From Pseudomonadota bacterium (GTDB lineage: Bacteria > Desulfobacterota > Desulfobacteria > Desulfobacterales > RPRI01), in contig JAHITX010000138.1 in NCBI GenBank assembly GCA_018817425.1, forward strand, positions 1 to 38,640: 38,640 nucleotides of DNA, read 5' to 3'. Below are positions 15,748 to 23,464 of this stretch, one piece after another; the stretch's first letter is position 1, and each line of letters opens with the position of its first letter. Position numbers and translations under genes: made by a program. Below the pieces are notes generated by a model. The model was given only the letters and a program-made list of their open reading frames with translations. It did not search any database and was not told the DNA's origin.

Positions 15748-16635
15748 ATGGCTGAAGAAGAAAAAAAAGAATATTGGAGATGGCTGGAGTCAACTTGGGT
15801 CAGCCCGGATATAGATTGGAAAAAAGGGAAAGTTATTAGTGCCGGTGTGGACGTTGGTTCGGTAAGTACCCAGGCGGTAATTATGGTAGACGGCGTATTG
15901 TATGCTTACGCTAATATGAGAACAGGATCGGATAGCCCGAACAGTGCCCAAAATGCTTTTAACAAGGCATTGGAAGGAACTGATATGACAGAAGCGGACA
16001 TTCATTATTGCGTGGGTACAGGTTATGGCCGTGTTAATGTTCCAATGGCAAAAAAAGCAATTACAGAAATAGCTTGTCATGCTCGTGGAGCAAACTTTAT
16101 GTATGGCCCAACCGTTCGTACCGTTCTTGATATGGGCGGACAGGATTGTAAGGCGATCAGAATTGATGAAAAAGGAAAAGTTGAATCCTTTTTAATGAAT
16201 GATAAATGTGCTGCCGGAACCGGAAGAGGTATGGAAGTATTCTCCGATCTGTTGACTATTTCTATTAACGATGTTGGTAAAATGTCTCTGGAAGTTGAAG
16301 AAGAGCCTGAACCTGTAAGCAGTACCTGTGTTATTTTTGCAAAAACCGAGGCAACCGGCCTGCTCAGAGCCGGATGGCCCAAAAATAAAGTTTTGGCTGC
16401 ATATTGTCGTGCAATGGCCGGCAGGGTTAATGAACTGCTGCAACGTAACGGTGTGGAAAAGGATTTTGCAATTACCGGAGGAATAGCCAAAAACATAGGT
16501 GTTGTTTCAAGAATAGAAACACTTTTAGGATTAAAAGCACTTCCTCCAAAATATGATACTCAGCTTGCCGGAGCTGCCGGAGCGGCTTTATTCGGAAAAG
16601 GCTTGTATGAGAAAGAACTTAAGTCCAAAGGTTAA
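15748..16635 (+). CDS. bzdQ: ATP-driven electron activase subunit, BzdQ type
   Basis: The product has 295 residues, the second ASKHA activator. A charged N-terminal extension of about 30 residues precedes the first phosphate loop, GVDVGSVSTQ. The second loop is LDMGGQDCKAI. Cluster cysteines are in NDKCAAGTG (about residue 153) and STCVIFAKTEA (about 194). GGIAKN marks the C-terminal nucleotide motif. With BzdP it should form a heterodimer bridging one [4Fe-4S] cluster and hydrolysing two ATP per electron pair step, as established for class I reductases. GGAGG lies upstream of the ATG; nine bases separate it from the ferredoxin gene. Confidence 0.88.
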   Translation: MAEEEKKEYWRWLESTWVSPDIDWKKGKVISAGVDVGSVSTQAVIMVDGVLYAYANMRTGSDSPNSAQNAFNKALEGTDMTEADIHYCVGTGYGRVNVPMAKKAITEIACHARGANFMYGPTVRTVLDMGGQDCKAIRIDEKGKVESFLMNDKCAAGTGRGMEVFSDLLTISINDVGKMSLEVEEEPEPVSSTCVIFAKTEATGLLRAGWPKNKVLAAYCRAMAGRVNELLQRNGVEKDFAITGGIAKNIGVVSRIETLLGLKALPPKYDTQLAGAAGAALFGKGLYEKELKSKG

Positions 16636-16644
16636 GGAGAAGCT

Positions 16645-16971
16645 ATGCTTGCCAATTATGGATATAAAGATGGCTCGGGAGATTATTTTATAACTATTGA
16701 TACTGATAAGTGCAATGGTTGTGAAAAATGTGTCCAGGCTTGTCCTCAGTCTGTTTTTGAGATGGGCGAGGATGACAGCGATCCTATGCGCGAAGATCTG
16801 GTTGCAAGGGTAAGTGGAGAACAGCGTAAGAAACTTAAATATGCCTGTGCTCAATGTAAAACATATATAACTAATCTTTCCGGAGAGAAAAACGAAGATA
16901 CGGTAAAAGAGATAGCGAAATTACCCTGCGTTAGTTGTTGTGAAGTCGGAGCTATCGATCATTCCTGGTAG
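16645..16971 (+). CDS. bzdM: Ferredoxin-like protein, probable electron donor to the reductase (BzdM position)
   Basis: The product has 108 residues. Residues about 22-35 contain a standard CxxCxxCxxxCP motif (CNGCEKCVQACP). The second cysteine set is irregular: CAQC near residue 71 and CVSCCEVGAIDHSW near the C-terminus, separated by a 30-residue insert, so the second cluster geometry may differ from ordinary 2[4Fe-4S] ferredoxins. AAGGAGA overlaps the bzdQ stop. In Azoarcus the gene after bzdQ is the ferredoxin bzdM, the likely donor to the activator. It should carry low-potential electrons from the Nuo-like module encoded after the next intergenic region. Confidence 0.8.
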   Translation: MLANYGYKDGSGDYFITIDTDKCNGCEKCVQACPQSVFEMGEDDSDPMREDLVARVSGEQRKKLKYACAQCKTYITNLSGEKNEDTVKEIAKLPCVSCCEVGAIDHSW

Positions 16972-17017
16972 ATGGATGTAGTTTTAATATTGTTGTATCA
17001 TAACGGCCTGTTCAAAA

Positions 17018-17062
17018 GAGTCCCTTCGCAAGGGAAGGTACGCCTTATTTTCGAAGGGACTC
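17018..17062 (+). other. Nested inverted repeat in the leader before the electron-transfer genes
   Basis: GAGTCCCTTCG (17018-17028) pairs perfectly with CGAAGGGACTC (17052-17062). Its CCCTT can instead pair with the adjacent AAGGG (17030-17034), and a small AAGG/CCTT hairpin lies in the loop. Mutually exclusive pairings are possible in RNA. It has no T-run, so it is not a simple terminator. Confidence 0.5.
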
Positions 17063-17137
17063 AAATATATCATCGGATTTTATTTGATTTGAAAAAAGAG
17101 TATTAGTCTGTCAACAGGTCCAAATGGCGAGTAGTAC

Positions 17138-17172
17138 CCGGCCTGTGTTTATACTCTTAAGAGATAGGCCGG
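17138..17172 (+). terminator. Hairpin with nested palindrome, possible attenuator
   Basis: CCGGCCT (17138-17144) pairs with AGGCCGG (17166-17172). Inside the loop CTCTTAAGAG (17154-17163) is itself a perfect palindrome. A T-rich tract containing TTTTT follows about 14 bases later, 38 bases before the next start codon. It may partly terminate transcription between the ferredoxin gene and the electron-transfer module. Confidence 0.4.
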
Positions 17173-17209
17173 ACATTTAAATAGTTTTTGTTTATTTTGG
17201 AGGCAGGAT

Positions 17210-18745
17210 ATGGCCGAGATTAGTCTGATAATTGACGATAAGGAAGTAAAAACTGAGGCAGGAAAGACTGTATTGCAGGCCGCTTTGGAAGCAGATATTT
17301 ATATTCCGACTCTTTGTTCACATCCGGACTTACCTAATTTTACAAGTGTAAAACCGAGTGAATTTATTTATCAGGGTGAAAATAAGATTGTCTCAGATGA
17401 AGTTTCCGAATATGAAGGCGGTTGCATGTTATGTATGGTTCAAATTGAGGGAAACGACAACTTATCTTTTGCATGCCGTACCGAAGCAACAGAAGGAATG
17501 ACAATAAAGACCGGCAGCCCTGAGATTCAGGCTGCGAGAGAAGAAAATCTGGCGGTTATTTTAGCCGACCATCCCCATGCTTGTCTCACATGTGCCCAGA
17601 GAGAAGGCTGTACTCGGGAGCCATGTTCCAGCAATGTTGATGTTAAAGAACGCTGTTGTCCCAGACTGGGAAATTGTGAGTTGCAGAAAGTTGCAAACTT
17701 TATTGGTATTGCTGAAGATACACCAAGGTTTATCCATAAAAATCTTCCTATTCTGAAAGAAGATCCGTTATATAACAGAGATTTTAATCTTTGTATCGGA
17801 TGCTTGCGGTGTGTTAGGGCATGCAATTTGCTTCGTGGATGTGAAGTATTGGGTTATGCCGTAAATAGCGGAAAGGTTGCTGTAGGAACGAAAAAAGCGC
17901 CTTATCTGGCGGATGCCGATTGTAGTTTCTGCGGAGCTTGCATAGAAGTTTGTCCCACTGGAGCACTTACGGATAAAATAAAAATTTCGGAAGCCAATCG
18001 TGAAAAATCTTTCGTTCCCTGCAAACATACATGTCCTGCCGGGATAGATGTGCCACGATATATTCGGTTGATATCAGAAGGAAAATATGACGAAGCTGTA
18101 GCGGTAGTCAGGGAAAAAGTGCCCTTTCCTGGAGTATTGGGGTATGTTTGTTACCATCCTTGTGAAACTGTATGTAGACGCGGGGATGTGAACCAGGCTG
18201 TTTCCATTTGCGCTCTGAAAGGATTTGCAGCCATAAATGACGAGAAATCTTGGAAAGATAAAATAAAGATTGCTTCGCCCACCGGCAAGAAAGTAGCTAT
18301 TATAGGCTCCGGTCCTGCAGGTTTGACTGCTGCCTATTATCTTGCAAAGCTTGGGCATCAGATAACCGTTTTTGAAGGTTTGTCTGAAGCCGGCGGTATG
18401 ATGCGGGTTGGTATGTCCGGCAAAACTCTTCCGGCGGATATTCTTGACGAGGAGATAAAAACAATAAGTGATCTTGGAGTTAACATAAAGACAAACAGCA
18501 AGATAGAATCAATTGATGAGCTTTTTGAACAGGGATTTGATGCAATATTTGTTGCTACCGGTGCACCTCATAAAAAGTTTAATAAAGTACTTTTACAGCA
18601 TCCTGATATCTTAAAAGGTTTACAGGAAGGTGAAGGATACTTTATTACTGCTGATAATGAATCTCTTGCAACAGATAAAAAAGGAATATTTGCAGGTGGT
18701 GACATAGTACGTGGACCTGCCTTGGTTAAAAAGCGACGTGCTTAA
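17210..18745 (+). CDS. NuoG/GltD-like Fe-S flavoprotein with internal and C-terminal deletions
   Basis: The product has 511 residues. Order of parts: a [2Fe-2S] domain (Cys36, 72, 75, 89), a His/Cys-rich cluster region (about 120-140), 2[4Fe-4S] (CIGCLRCVRAC, CSFCGACIEVCP), a GltD-type N-terminal Fe-S domain (CKHTCPAG, CYHPCETVC) and an FAD Rossmann fold (GSGPAGLTAAYYLA near 366). The NAD(P)H-binding segment with GGGNxAxD that normally follows is absent: the chain passes from ATGAPHKK straight to the late motif GIFAGGDIVRGPALV and stops at KKRRA. The expected closing helix (AIxxGRKAA) is missing, but an equivalent helix and tail occur in the protein encoded at 21042. It likely carries electrons between the NuoEF-like subunits and ferredoxin. 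FAD binding is uncertain without the tail. Confidence 0.82.
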   Translation: MAEISLIIDDKEVKTEAGKTVLQAALEADIYIPTLCSHPDLPNFTSVKPSEFIYQGENKIVSDEVSEYEGGCMLCMVQIEGNDNLSFACRTEATEGMTIKTGSPEIQAAREENLAVILADHPHACLTCAQREGCTREPCSSNVDVKERCCPRLGNCELQKVANFIGIAEDTPRFIHKNLPILKEDPLYNRDFNLCIGCLRCVRACNLLRGCEVLGYAVNSGKVAVGTKKAPYLADADCSFCGACIEVCPTGALTDKIKISEANREKSFVPCKHTCPAGIDVPRYIRLISEGKYDEAVAVVREKVPFPGVLGYVCYHPCETVCRRGDVNQAVSICALKGFAAINDEKSWKDKIKIASPTGKKVAIIGSGPAGLTAAYYLAKLGHQITVFEGLSEAGGMMRVGMSGKTLPADILDEEIKTISDLGVNIKTNSKIESIDELFEQGFDAIFVATGAPHKKFNKVLLQHPDILKGLQEGEGYFITADNESLATDKKGIFAGGDIVRGPALVKKRRA

Positions 18746-18789
18746 TCATCATTACAATATAATAAAAGAGGTAAAAGCAAGGGCTTAAA

Positions 18790-19251
18790 ATGAATGCGAT
18801 AAATATGGAAAAAGCAAACCAAATTATCGATCAAAGAAATGAGGATAAAGGCTCTCTGATTCAGATATTGCTGGATATTCAGCAAAATTATCACTGGATT
18901 CCACCAGAAGTAGCGGCATTAATCAGTGAGCGTATTGATATACCCTTAAGTCAGGTTTACAGGGTTGCAAGTTTTTATAAATCACTAAGCTTAAAGCCCC
19001 GGGGAAAACACTTTGCCAAGGTTTGTATGGGAACAGCCTGCTATGTTCGCGGAGGAAAAGAAGTTATGGAAAAAGCAGGTGAACTTCTGGGTGTAGAGGA
19101 AGGCGGAACAACTGCTGACATGAAATTTACGCTGGAAAAAGTAAGCTGTATAGGCTGTTGTTCCTTAGGGCCCATGATAACGATAGACAATGAATACTTC
19201 GGCAAAGTTGTGCCGGATAATGTGGCCGAGATACTTGAGAATTACGAGTGA
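18790..19251 (+). CDS. NuoE/HndA-like [2Fe-2S] subunit
   Basis: The product has 153 residues, the usual length for the 24-kDa NuoE family. The thioredoxin-like [2Fe-2S] ligands are in CMGTACYVRGG and CIGCCSLGP. It pairs with the NuoF-like subunit encoded next; only ten bases separate the two genes. NuoE/F pairs oxidise NADH and occur in complex I, HndABCD hydrogenases, NAD-linked formate dehydrogenases and the BamGH part of class II benzoyl-CoA reductases. Here no hydrogenase or formate dehydrogenase subunit is encoded nearby. An alternative ATG lies five codons in. A weak AAGGG precedes the chosen start. Confidence 0.88.
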   Translation: MNAINMEKANQIIDQRNEDKGSLIQILLDIQQNYHWIPPEVAALISERIDIPLSQVYRVASFYKSLSLKPRGKHFAKVCMGTACYVRGGKEVMEKAGELLGVEEGGTTADMKFTLEKVSCIGCCSLGPMITIDNEYFGKVVPDNVAEILENYE

Positions 19252-19261
19252 GGTGATAATT

Positions 19262-20971
19262 GTGACAAGACTAAACTCCGTTAGCGACCTGGAAAAATTA
19301 CGAAAAGATATTTTGTCAAAAAAAGACCCTAAAAAACCGTGTTTAGCGCTTTGCGTAGGTACGGGTTGTATTCCACTGGGTGCTAAGAAGGTTTTGGCGG
19401 CATTTCAGGAAGAAATTAAAAAGCAGGGAGTAGAGGACAAAATTGAGTTAAAAGAAACCGGTTGTCCCGGCTTTTGCGAGAAAGGACCGATTGTCAGTAT
19501 TTATCCCGAAGGGATTTGCTACTGTGGTGTGAAGGTAGAAGATGTTGCCGATGTTATATCGCAAACCATAGCAGGAAAGACAATTGACAGCCTGCTCTAC
19601 ACTGATCCTACGACCGGGGAAAAGGTTGTCCATGAAAAGGATATTCCTTTTTATAAACACCAGATGCGTCTTCTACTAGGAAATAATTCCAAACTTGATC
19701 CACGCAGTATTAACGATAGTATTGCGCTGGGAGCTTATGGCGCGCTTTGTAAAGTTCTTTCACAAATGAGTCAGGATCAGGTTATTTCCGAGGTGGAAAA
19801 ATCACAAATAAGAGGAAGAGGCGGTGGCGGATTTCCTACAGGCCTGAAATGGAAGATAGCTAAAAATTCTCCCGGAAAGAAGAAATACGTTATTGTAAAC
19901 TGTGATGAGGGTGATCCCGGAGCTTATATGGATAGATCGCTCATGGAAGGAAACCCACACTCAGTTCTTGAAGGGCTCATTATCGGGGCTTACGCAATGG
20001 GAGCAACTGAAGGTGTTATCTATGTGCGTGAAGAATATCCCCTTGCTGTTGAAAATACCGAAATTGCAATCAGTCAGGCTGAAGGATACGGACTTCTTGG
20101 TAAAAATATCCTTGGTTCGGGATTTGATTTTAAAGTAACTGTCAGCAGGGGCGGAGGAGCGTTTGTTTGTGGTGAAGAAACCGCTCTGATCGCATCTTTA
20201 GAAGGAAAACCGGGCGAACCCAGACAGAGGCCGCCTTTTCCGGCAACAAGCGGGCTATGGGGAATGCCGACGAATATAAATAATGTCGAAACCTGGGCCA
20301 ATATACCAATCATAATTAATAAAGGCGGAGAATGGTTTAGTTCCATCGGAACCGAACGCAGCAAAGGCACAAAAATATTTTCTCTTGTGGGGAAAGTAAA
20401 TAACACCGGTTTGGTTGAAGTGCCTATGGGGATTTCCTTAAGAGATATTATCTATAAGATCGGTGGAGGAATCTCAAGCGGCAAAAAATTTAAAGCCGTA
20501 CAAACCGGCGGTCCTTCCGGGGGTTGCATACCGGAAGAATTTCTTGATACTCCGGTCGATTATGATGAGCTTGCAAAATTGGGTTCCATCATGGGCTCAG
20601 GCGGTATGATAGTTATGGATGAAACCACCTGTATGGTTGATCTTGCCAGATATTTTCTTGGGTTTCTTGCCGATGAATCTTGTGGTAAATGTCTTTCATG
20701 CAGGGAAGGAATCCGGCAGATGCAGGCAATCCTGACCGATATTATGGAAGGCAGAGGGCAAAAAGGTGATATTGAACTTCTTGAACGTCTGGCGGTGACT
20801 ATAAAAAAAGCATCTTTATGTGCTTTGGGTCAAACCGCACCTAATTCAGTATTGACCACCCTCCGCTATTTTAGAAATGAATATGAAGAACATATCGAAC
20901 ATAATAAATGTTCCGCCCGGGGTAAACGCAAAGCGCAAGCTTCGGTATTAACACAGGTGAATGTGCGATAA
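19262..20971 (+). CDS. NuoF/HndC-like NADH-binding flavoprotein, C-terminally truncated
   Basis: The product has 569 residues. Residues about 15-110 form a second thioredoxin-like [2Fe-2S] domain (CVGTGCIPLG, CPGFCEKGP). The NuoF core has the FMN/NADH loop RGRGGGGFPTG, DEGDPGAYMDR and CGEETAL, and the [4Fe-4S] ligands in ESCGKCLSCREG and CALGQTAP. HndC-type homologues normally end with CPAGxC and a 2[4Fe-4S] ferredoxin domain. Here the chain ends as KCSARGKRKAQA with no further clusters. The GTG at 19262 with GAGGTG upstream is the likely start; longer frames overlap nuoE without support. It should oxidise NADH and feed the two flanking Fe-S proteins, possibly as a flavin-bifurcating unit. 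Confidence 0.87.
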   Translation: MTRLNSVSDLEKLRKDILSKKDPKKPCLALCVGTGCIPLGAKKVLAAFQEEIKKQGVEDKIELKETGCPGFCEKGPIVSIYPEGICYCGVKVEDVADVISQTIAGKTIDSLLYTDPTTGEKVVHEKDIPFYKHQMRLLLGNNSKLDPRSINDSIALGAYGALCKVLSQMSQDQVISEVEKSQIRGRGGGGFPTGLKWKIAKNSPGKKKYVIVNCDEGDPGAYMDRSLMEGNPHSVLEGLIIGAYAMGATEGVIYVREEYPLAVENTEIAISQAEGYGLLGKNILGSGFDFKVTVSRGGGAFVCGEETALIASLEGKPGEPRQRPPFPATSGLWGMPTNINNVETWANIPIIINKGGEWFSSIGTERSKGTKIFSLVGKVNNTGLVEVPMGISLRDIIYKIGGGISSGKKFKAVQTGGPSGGCIPEEFLDTPVDYDELAKLGSIMGSGGMIVMDETTCMVDLARYFLGFLADESCGKCLSCREGIRQMQAILTDIMEGRGQKGDIELLERLAVTIKKASLCALGQTAPNSVLTTLRYFRNEYEEHIEHNKCSARGKRKAQASVLTQVNVR

Positions 20972-21041
20972 GCTGTTTACAAGTTGTTTGACCGGATATA
21001 AGTTTGTTTAAAGTTTGACCTGGAATAAGGGGAGTAATCAA

Positions 21042-22163
21042 ATGGCCCAAGTTTATAATCTAACCATTAATGATCAGCAGGTTAAAGCCGAAGAAGGCAC
21101 GACTATTCTGGATGCAGCCCGCAGTATAGGTATAGATATACCGACTCTTTGTTCTCATCCTTTACTGAAACCTTTGGGCGCCTGTCGTTTGTGCATAGTT
21201 GAGATTAAAGATGGCAATCGGTCTTTAGTAGGTACTTCCTGTACCTTTTTAGTTGCCGAAGGATTAGAAGTTAAGACGGATACACCTGAAATTCATGAAG
21301 CGCGAAAAGTTCTTATTGAACTGCTTTTGGCCCGTGCTCCTAAAGCAAAGATCATACAGCGTCTTGCCAAAGAATACGGTGTTGAAAATACCCGGTTGAA
21401 AACCGAGGATACCGGCGAACTTTGTATTCTTTGCGGCCTGTGCGCCAGAATATGCGATGAGGTTGTCGGAGCTAGCGCCATCAATTTTATCAACCGTGGT
21501 GTTAACAGAGAGATTGCTTTTAATCCTGAAGTGTCTTCGGAATCATGTGTTGGCTGTGGTGTCTGCACCACAATTTGCCCTACTCAATGTCTTGAAATTG
21601 AAAAGCCTTATGGTGTAATTTCTGCAATTGAGATGGGTAGAAAAGCTGCAATATCCATAGACAGCTATCTGGGTGGTAATGGAATTATCGATGAAGAGTT
21701 GGCGGAATTAAAAAAGCCTGAACCTTTTATAGGAAAGGTTCCTGATTTTTCAAATCGTTTAAGAACTATAGAAAGCTGTTCACTGGATGCAGCCACAAAA
21801 GAGAATGCGCTTTTTGAAGCAAAACGCTGTATGCAATGTGATTTAAGACTTCAAATCAGCTGTATAAAATCGCCTCCCGAACATTATCTTGAATTTAATG
21901 CCGAAAATGTCGGCAAAGTACCTGAAATTTCTGGTGTCTTTCAGCTTTTAGATAATGATAAAAAAGTAACCATGATTAAAGGCGCAATGAATATTAAAGA
22001 AGCGCTTGATGAGGCAATCGAAGGAAATAATGATGCCGCATGGTTTGAATGGGAAGCGGATGAAATGTTTACAAAGAGGGAAAGCGAGCTCATTCAGCAA
22101 TATATGCAAAAATACGGTGAAATGCCCGGAGGCGGCATGGACGAGCTTGATGACCTTTTTTAG
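21042..22163 (+). CDS. NuoG-like Fe-S protein fused to an orphan GltD-type tail
   Basis: The product has 373 residues. The N-terminal [2Fe-2S] domain (Cys37, 48, 51, 67) is followed by 2[4Fe-4S] (CILCGLCARICD, CVGCGVCTTICP). At about residue 190 the chain jumps to ISAIEMGRKAAISIDSYLGG, which is the closing helix of GltD-like FAD domains. It then continues through the long C-terminal tail of that family (EAKRCMQCDLRLQ, YTKRES-like KRESELIQQY, ending in DELDDLF). The whole FAD/NAD(P)H core is absent. The N-terminal half resembles that of the protein encoded at 17210, so the two look like paralogues with complementary losses. The ATG at 21042 has AAGGGGAG upstream. It probably forms one complex with the NuoE/F-like subunits. 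Confidence 0.82.
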   Translation: MAQVYNLTINDQQVKAEEGTTILDAARSIGIDIPTLCSHPLLKPLGACRLCIVEIKDGNRSLVGTSCTFLVAEGLEVKTDTPEIHEARKVLIELLLARAPKAKIIQRLAKEYGVENTRLKTEDTGELCILCGLCARICDEVVGASAINFINRGVNREIAFNPEVSSESCVGCGVCTTICPTQCLEIEKPYGVISAIEMGRKAAISIDSYLGGNGIIDEELAELKKPEPFIGKVPDFSNRLRTIESCSLDAATKENALFEAKRCMQCDLRLQISCIKSPPEHYLEFNAENVGKVPEISGVFQLLDNDKKVTMIKGAMNIKEALDEAIEGNNDAAWFEWEADEMFTKRESELIQQYMQKYGEMPGGGMDELDDLF

Positions 22164-22222
22164 AAACTAAAGGGTATACTATATAATATCAAGTTGATTT
22201 AGTATGTTAATATTATGATGCA

Positions 22223-22249
22223 GCGTGTCAAGCTAATTTCTTGACACGC
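22223..22249 (+). other. 10-bp inverted repeat overlapping a candidate promoter
   Basis: GCGTGTCAAG (22223-22232) and CTTGACACGC (22240-22249) are perfect reverse complements with a seven-base spacer. An A-run, not a T-run, follows on the plus strand, so it is not a normal terminator. It could be an operator. Confidence 0.45.
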
Positions 22250-22269
22250 AAAAAAATATAATCCATATT
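22241..22269 (+). promoter_or_regulatory. Candidate promoter before the MaoC-like genes
   Basis: TTGACA (22241-22246) is followed after 17 bases by CATATT (22264-22269, 4/6). The -35 box lies inside the right arm of the inverted repeat at 22223-22249, so a repressor bound there would block it. The first start codon downstream is at 22338. Confidence 0.35.
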
Positions 22270-22337
22270 CAAATATTATTTGCTGTTTAAGTTCCTTAAG
22301 AAAGAAATAATAATATCGAGCTGTTGTGAGGAGCAAA

Positions 22338-22775
22338 ATGAAGGAAATCTTATACGATGATCTGATTAAAGGGATGCAATTACCTGATATGACTTATGCT
22401 TTAACAGATGATGTTATAGATAAGTATCTGGAAGCGATTGATGATCTCAACCCACTTTATATCGATGAAGACTACGCAAAAAAAACCCCATTTAACGGAC
22501 GGATCGTTCCACCCATTTCCATGGCGATTTACAGTACTGTAAGCAGTGTTATTAAGCCTTTAAATGTAAAAACACCGCCCGGATTGATACATGCAAGGCA
22601 AAAATTTGAATTTACAGGATTAGTCAGGCCTGGAGATGAACTGTTAATTAAAACCATTGTAGAAGACAAATATGAAAAAAAGGGACGAAAATACGTTGTC
22701 TTTAAATCAGAAGTATTTAACAAGGATGGTCAAAAGATTGGTGCAAGCTGGTTAAGTCCCATATGGCCCAAATGA
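22338..22775 (+). CDS. MaoC-like hot-dog protein lacking the catalytic histidine
   Basis: The product has 145 residues and a single hot-dog domain of the MaoC dehydratase type. The normal hydratase motif D-x-N-P-x-H is here D36-L-N38-P-L-Y41: the catalytic His is replaced by Tyr, while the rest of the motif and the following AKKTPF segment match the next gene. GTGAGGAGC lies upstream of the ATG at 22338. It shares this segment with the 144-residue protein encoded at 22912, which keeps the His, so the two may form a heteromeric hydratase with one active and one structural subunit. In such clusters MaoC proteins hydrate (R)-type enoyl-CoA intermediates. Its own activity is doubtful. Confidence 0.8.
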   Translation: MKEILYDDLIKGMQLPDMTYALTDDVIDKYLEAIDDLNPLYIDEDYAKKTPFNGRIVPPISMAIYSTVSSVIKPLNVKTPPGLIHARQKFEFTGLVRPGDELLIKTIVEDKYEKKGRKYVVFKSEVFNKDGQKIGASWLSPIWPK

Positions 22776-22800
22776 TTTAAATATTGAAGAAATAGCCCAC

Positions 22801-22897
22801 GCGGCATATGAAATGCCGCCCTACGAAAGATGGTAGGGGCGGGTTTTAAACCCGCCCGGAATAATGCCGTAAGTAGGGCGGGGTTTTACACCCCGCC
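22801..22897. repeat. GC-rich palindromic intergenic repeat (REP-like)
   Basis: Three adjacent hairpins fill the gap: GCGGCAT/ATGCCGC (22801-22819), GGGCGGGTTT/AAACCCGCCC (22837-22857) and GGCGGGGT/ACCCCGCC (22877-22897). A related, more degenerate copy lies at 34289-34351, including the shared core CCCTRCGAAAGAT. Such elements are dispersed between genes and may affect mRNA stability. Confidence 0.65.
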
Positions 22898-22911
22898 GAA
22901 AGAGAGAATGT

Positions 22912-23346
22912 ATGAGCGGTTATAAAACTTTTGAAGAATTAAATATCGGGGAAGAACTGACCCCGGTAATAAAAAAAATGACGCAGGAAAAGATCAACAG
23001 ATACGTTAGTATTGCGGAAGATTACAATCCTATTCATACTGATGAGGAATTTGCAAAAAAAACTCCGTTTAAGGGAATAATTGCTCCCGGGTATCAGACT
23101 ATGGCTTATATTTCCGAATTAATGAGCCGGGATTTTGGCAATGCCTGGTATACAAACGGGACAATGGATATCAGGATGGTAAAGGTTGTAAGACCCGGTG
23201 ATTTATTGACTGCCAGAGCTAAAGTAGTAGATAAGAAAGAAGAAGAAGGAAAAAACATTGCGGTTTTTGAAGTTCGTTTGACAAATCAGAACAATGAAGA
23301 TGTAATCATTGGAAATGCTGAGGCAACGTTTCCTGAAAATAATTAA
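22912..23346 (+). CDS. MaoC-like enoyl-CoA hydratase
   Basis: The product has 144 residues and a hot-dog fold. The hydratase dyad Asp37/His42 is intact in EDYNPIHTD, followed by AKKTPFKG and the IAPGYQT loop (most relatives have IAHG). It should hydrate an enoyl-CoA, giving the opposite stereochemistry to crotonase-type hydratases. It follows the His-less paralogue encoded at 22338 across a palindromic repeat. AAGAGAG precedes the ATG. A heteromeric pair with that paralogue is plausible. The presence of both hydratase folds in one cluster suggests that more than one double bond or stereocentre has to be processed. Confidence 0.85.
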   Translation: MSGYKTFEELNIGEELTPVIKKMTQEKINRYVSIAEDYNPIHTDEEFAKKTPFKGIIAPGYQTMAYISELMSRDFGNAWYTNGTMDIRMVKVVRPGDLLTARAKVVDKKEEEGKNIAVFEVRLTNQNNEDVIIGNAEATFPENN

Positions 23347-23464
23347 TGAATTAAAGCTACTTTCAGATTACTAAAGTATTTAACATATTGGTTTTACAAG
23401 ATCGAAGCGAGATAATTAAGGTCAATAATTTTAGTTTTAAGTTTAACAAAAAGGAGAAATAAAT

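Noticed and set aside
12425-16635. 2-hydroxyglutaryl-CoA-type dehydratase instead of an aromatic-CoA reductase
   Set aside because: Dehydratases of that family use one homodimeric activator. Here two different activator genes and a ferredoxin follow in bzd order, which fits the reductase.
18790-20971. Part of an [FeFe]-hydrogenase (HndABCD)
   Set aside because: No H-cluster domain is encoded in any neighbouring gene. The remaining Fe-S proteins have GltD-type parts instead.
20986-21029. 17-bp direct repeat (GTTTGACC...AATAAG type) before the Fe-S protein gene
   Set aside because: Three mismatches in 17 bases and no known context. Probably chance or a minor duplication.
22223-22249. Hairpin as a terminator after the Fe-S protein gene
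   Set aside because: The hairpin is perfect but is followed by A residues, not T, on the coding strand. Kept as an inverted repeat and possible operator instead.
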